Virus record (IMG/VR): IMGVR_UViG_3300046008_000691
Coordinates: 1-30,652 of that record
From: a virus
DNA length: 30,652 nucleotides
Direction: 5' to 3' (one strand)
The translations under genes were made by a program, and so were the position numbers. Positions within the stretch are counted from its first letter, which is position 1; each line of letters begins with the position of its first letter. This document shows positions 30,083 through 30,652 of this stretch, one piece after another. The notes under the pieces are model-generated. The model was not told the DNA's origin, did not search any database, and worked only from the letters and a program-made list of their open reading frames with translations.

Positions 30083-30094
30083 TTAAGTTTTCAT
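30083..30094 (-). other. Four-codon mini-ORF with strong ribosome binding site
   Basis: AGGAG at 30104-30108 (minus) is followed at normal spacing by ATG AAA ACT TAA. Either the ORF is a regulatory leader or it is the start of a gene ended by an early stop: the same frame stays open for 18 more codons to the TAA ahead of the next ribosome binding site. Nothing else supports a product. Confidence 0.4.
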
Positions 30095-30123
30095 TTTGGT
30101 TTTCTCCTGTGGATAGGAAAATG

Positions 30124-30138
30124 CCGACATCACGTCGG
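30124..30138 (-). promoter_or_regulatory. TGA-loop hairpin in the right-edge unit
   Basis: On the minus strand CCGAC GTGAT GTCGG gives the same GTGAT loop as the hairpins in the late operon with another set of arms. It is followed by the AGGAG mini-ORF. This extends the family to the opposite strand and to a different transcription unit. Confidence 0.6.
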
Positions 30139-30145
30139 GTTGTTT

Positions 30146-30183
30146 AAAGCCGCGTTCCTTTACTCTTGGTTGCGCGGCTTTTT
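30146..30183 (+). terminator. Hairpin at the end of the secreted-protein gene
   Basis: AAAGCCGCG pairs with CGCGGCTTT (9 bp) around 18 bases. On the plus strand it is followed by five T bases; on the minus strand by only three. It begins right after the stop codon of the minus-strand gene, so it is probably a weak terminator in that direction and a better one in the other. Confidence 0.5.
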
Positions 30184-30565
30184 ATTGTTTTAGTAGTGTT
30201 CCTACGCCAACACCTCCGTTAAGACCAACCGCCATAACCTGACCAACCTTTAGATTTCGGTCAAAAACGACAGTAATATCAAGACCGCTTCCAAATGTAG
30301 CACCTGCAACACAGTCATTAACGAATGCGTATTGCGTCGATTGATTATCTGCGTAAAGTTGACCTTCGCCACACGATTCAACCAGCTTAATTTTTGCAAC
30401 GCCTTTTCCGTCAAAAAGTATCGTTCCAACGCCAGCGCATGATTTGCTATTAACTACGCCAGACACAAGCATTCCGTAACTTCCTTTAAGTGATTTAACA
30501 TCGCAGGCCGCATTTGCTCCAATGCTAAAAATAAACATCATTACAGCAAAAACCAGCTTTTTCAT
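30182..30565 (-). CDS. Small secreted four-cysteine protein (127 aa)
   Basis: The start at 30565 is chosen because AAGGAAAACAAA precedes it and it gives a classic Sec signal peptide: MKKLVFAVMMFIFSIGANA with likely cleavage before ACD (after about residue 19). The mature part has four cysteines and Gly-rich strands (LKGSYGMLVSGVV, CAGVGTILFDGKG, GVGVGTLLKQ), so a disulphide-stabilised beta fold is likely. It stands in its own transcription unit, like a phage-borne host-modifying (moron) gene. Function unknown. Could also be a prophage-flanking host gene. Confidence 0.7.
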   Translation of the reverse strand: MKKLVFAVMMFIFSIGANAACDVKSLKGSYGMLVSGVVNSKSCAGVGTILFDGKGVAKIKLVESCGEGQLYADNQSTQYAFVNDCVAGATFGSGLDITVVFDRNLKVGQVMAVGLNGGVGVGTLLKQ

Positions 30566-30652
30566 TTTGTTTTCCTTATTTTTTGCATGGATAAGCATAA
30601 AATAGTGCATTAGAAACGAATATATAGGCATTAGAGTTCCATTTATCTGGGT

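Noticed and set aside
1-30652. tRNA genes, integrase or attachment sites
   Set aside because: I saw no cloverleaf sequence or flanking direct repeat, and no recombinase motif in any frame, so none is reported.

Overview
The window is most of a tailed, podovirus-type phage (or prophage) genome with a P22-like head module. The host is probably a Gram-negative bacterium: the right-hand secreted protein carries a Sec signal peptide, and the SSB has a bacterial acidic tip. The exact host cannot be read from the sequence. No integrase, repressor, DNA polymerase, primase, small terminase, holin or classical endolysin was recognised, so part of the genome probably lies outside the window; the first 63 bases are the tail end of another gene.

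Region 1 (1-19733, plus strand) is the late or virion module. It reads in order: two small fibre- or decoration-like proteins, large terminase, P22-like portal, acidic scaffold, P22-type coat, a small unknown protein, a head-tail adaptor, a short fibre-base protein, an Asp-box beta-propeller protein, two small conserved phage proteins, a large tail hub/nozzle protein, a split small ORF, a short tail protein and a GNAT-like protein. A DNA-ejection group follows: a 789-aa Asn/Gln-rich protein made of 11-residue repeats, a cupin, a Gly/Ala-rich protein, a protein with a predicted muralytic domain and a 654-aa internal virion protein. Genes are packed with TAATG and ATGA overlaps. Where gaps exist, they hold short hairpins just ahead of the ribosome binding site.

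Region 2 (19734-20459) has a strong terminator-like hairpin whose T tract runs straight into the ATG of a plus-strand gene resembling DUF3102-type phage proteins. That gene overlaps convergently with the last gene of the leftward operon.

Region 3 (20449-29620, minus strand) is an early operon. It encodes many small proteins, then a recombination/replication set: a Sak4-like ATPase, DUF669 protein, SF2 DEAH-type helicase, Gp157-like protein and SSB, with a DUF3310 protein and a distal HNH endonuclease. A promoter with a perfect -10 sits inside a 15-bp-arm inverted repeat at 29782-29824 and probably drives it.

Region 4 (29863-30652, minus strand) is a separate right-edge unit: a small secreted four-cysteine protein, then a mini-ORF and a 32-aa amphipathic peptide, closed by an intrinsic terminator. 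It looks like an accessory (moron-like) cassette.

The least expected signal is a family of five small hairpins at 2212, 4355, 5257 and 12748 on plus and 30124 on minus. Their stem sequences differ but stay paired, around an almost fixed TGA-centred loop, and each stands ahead of a ribosome binding site.
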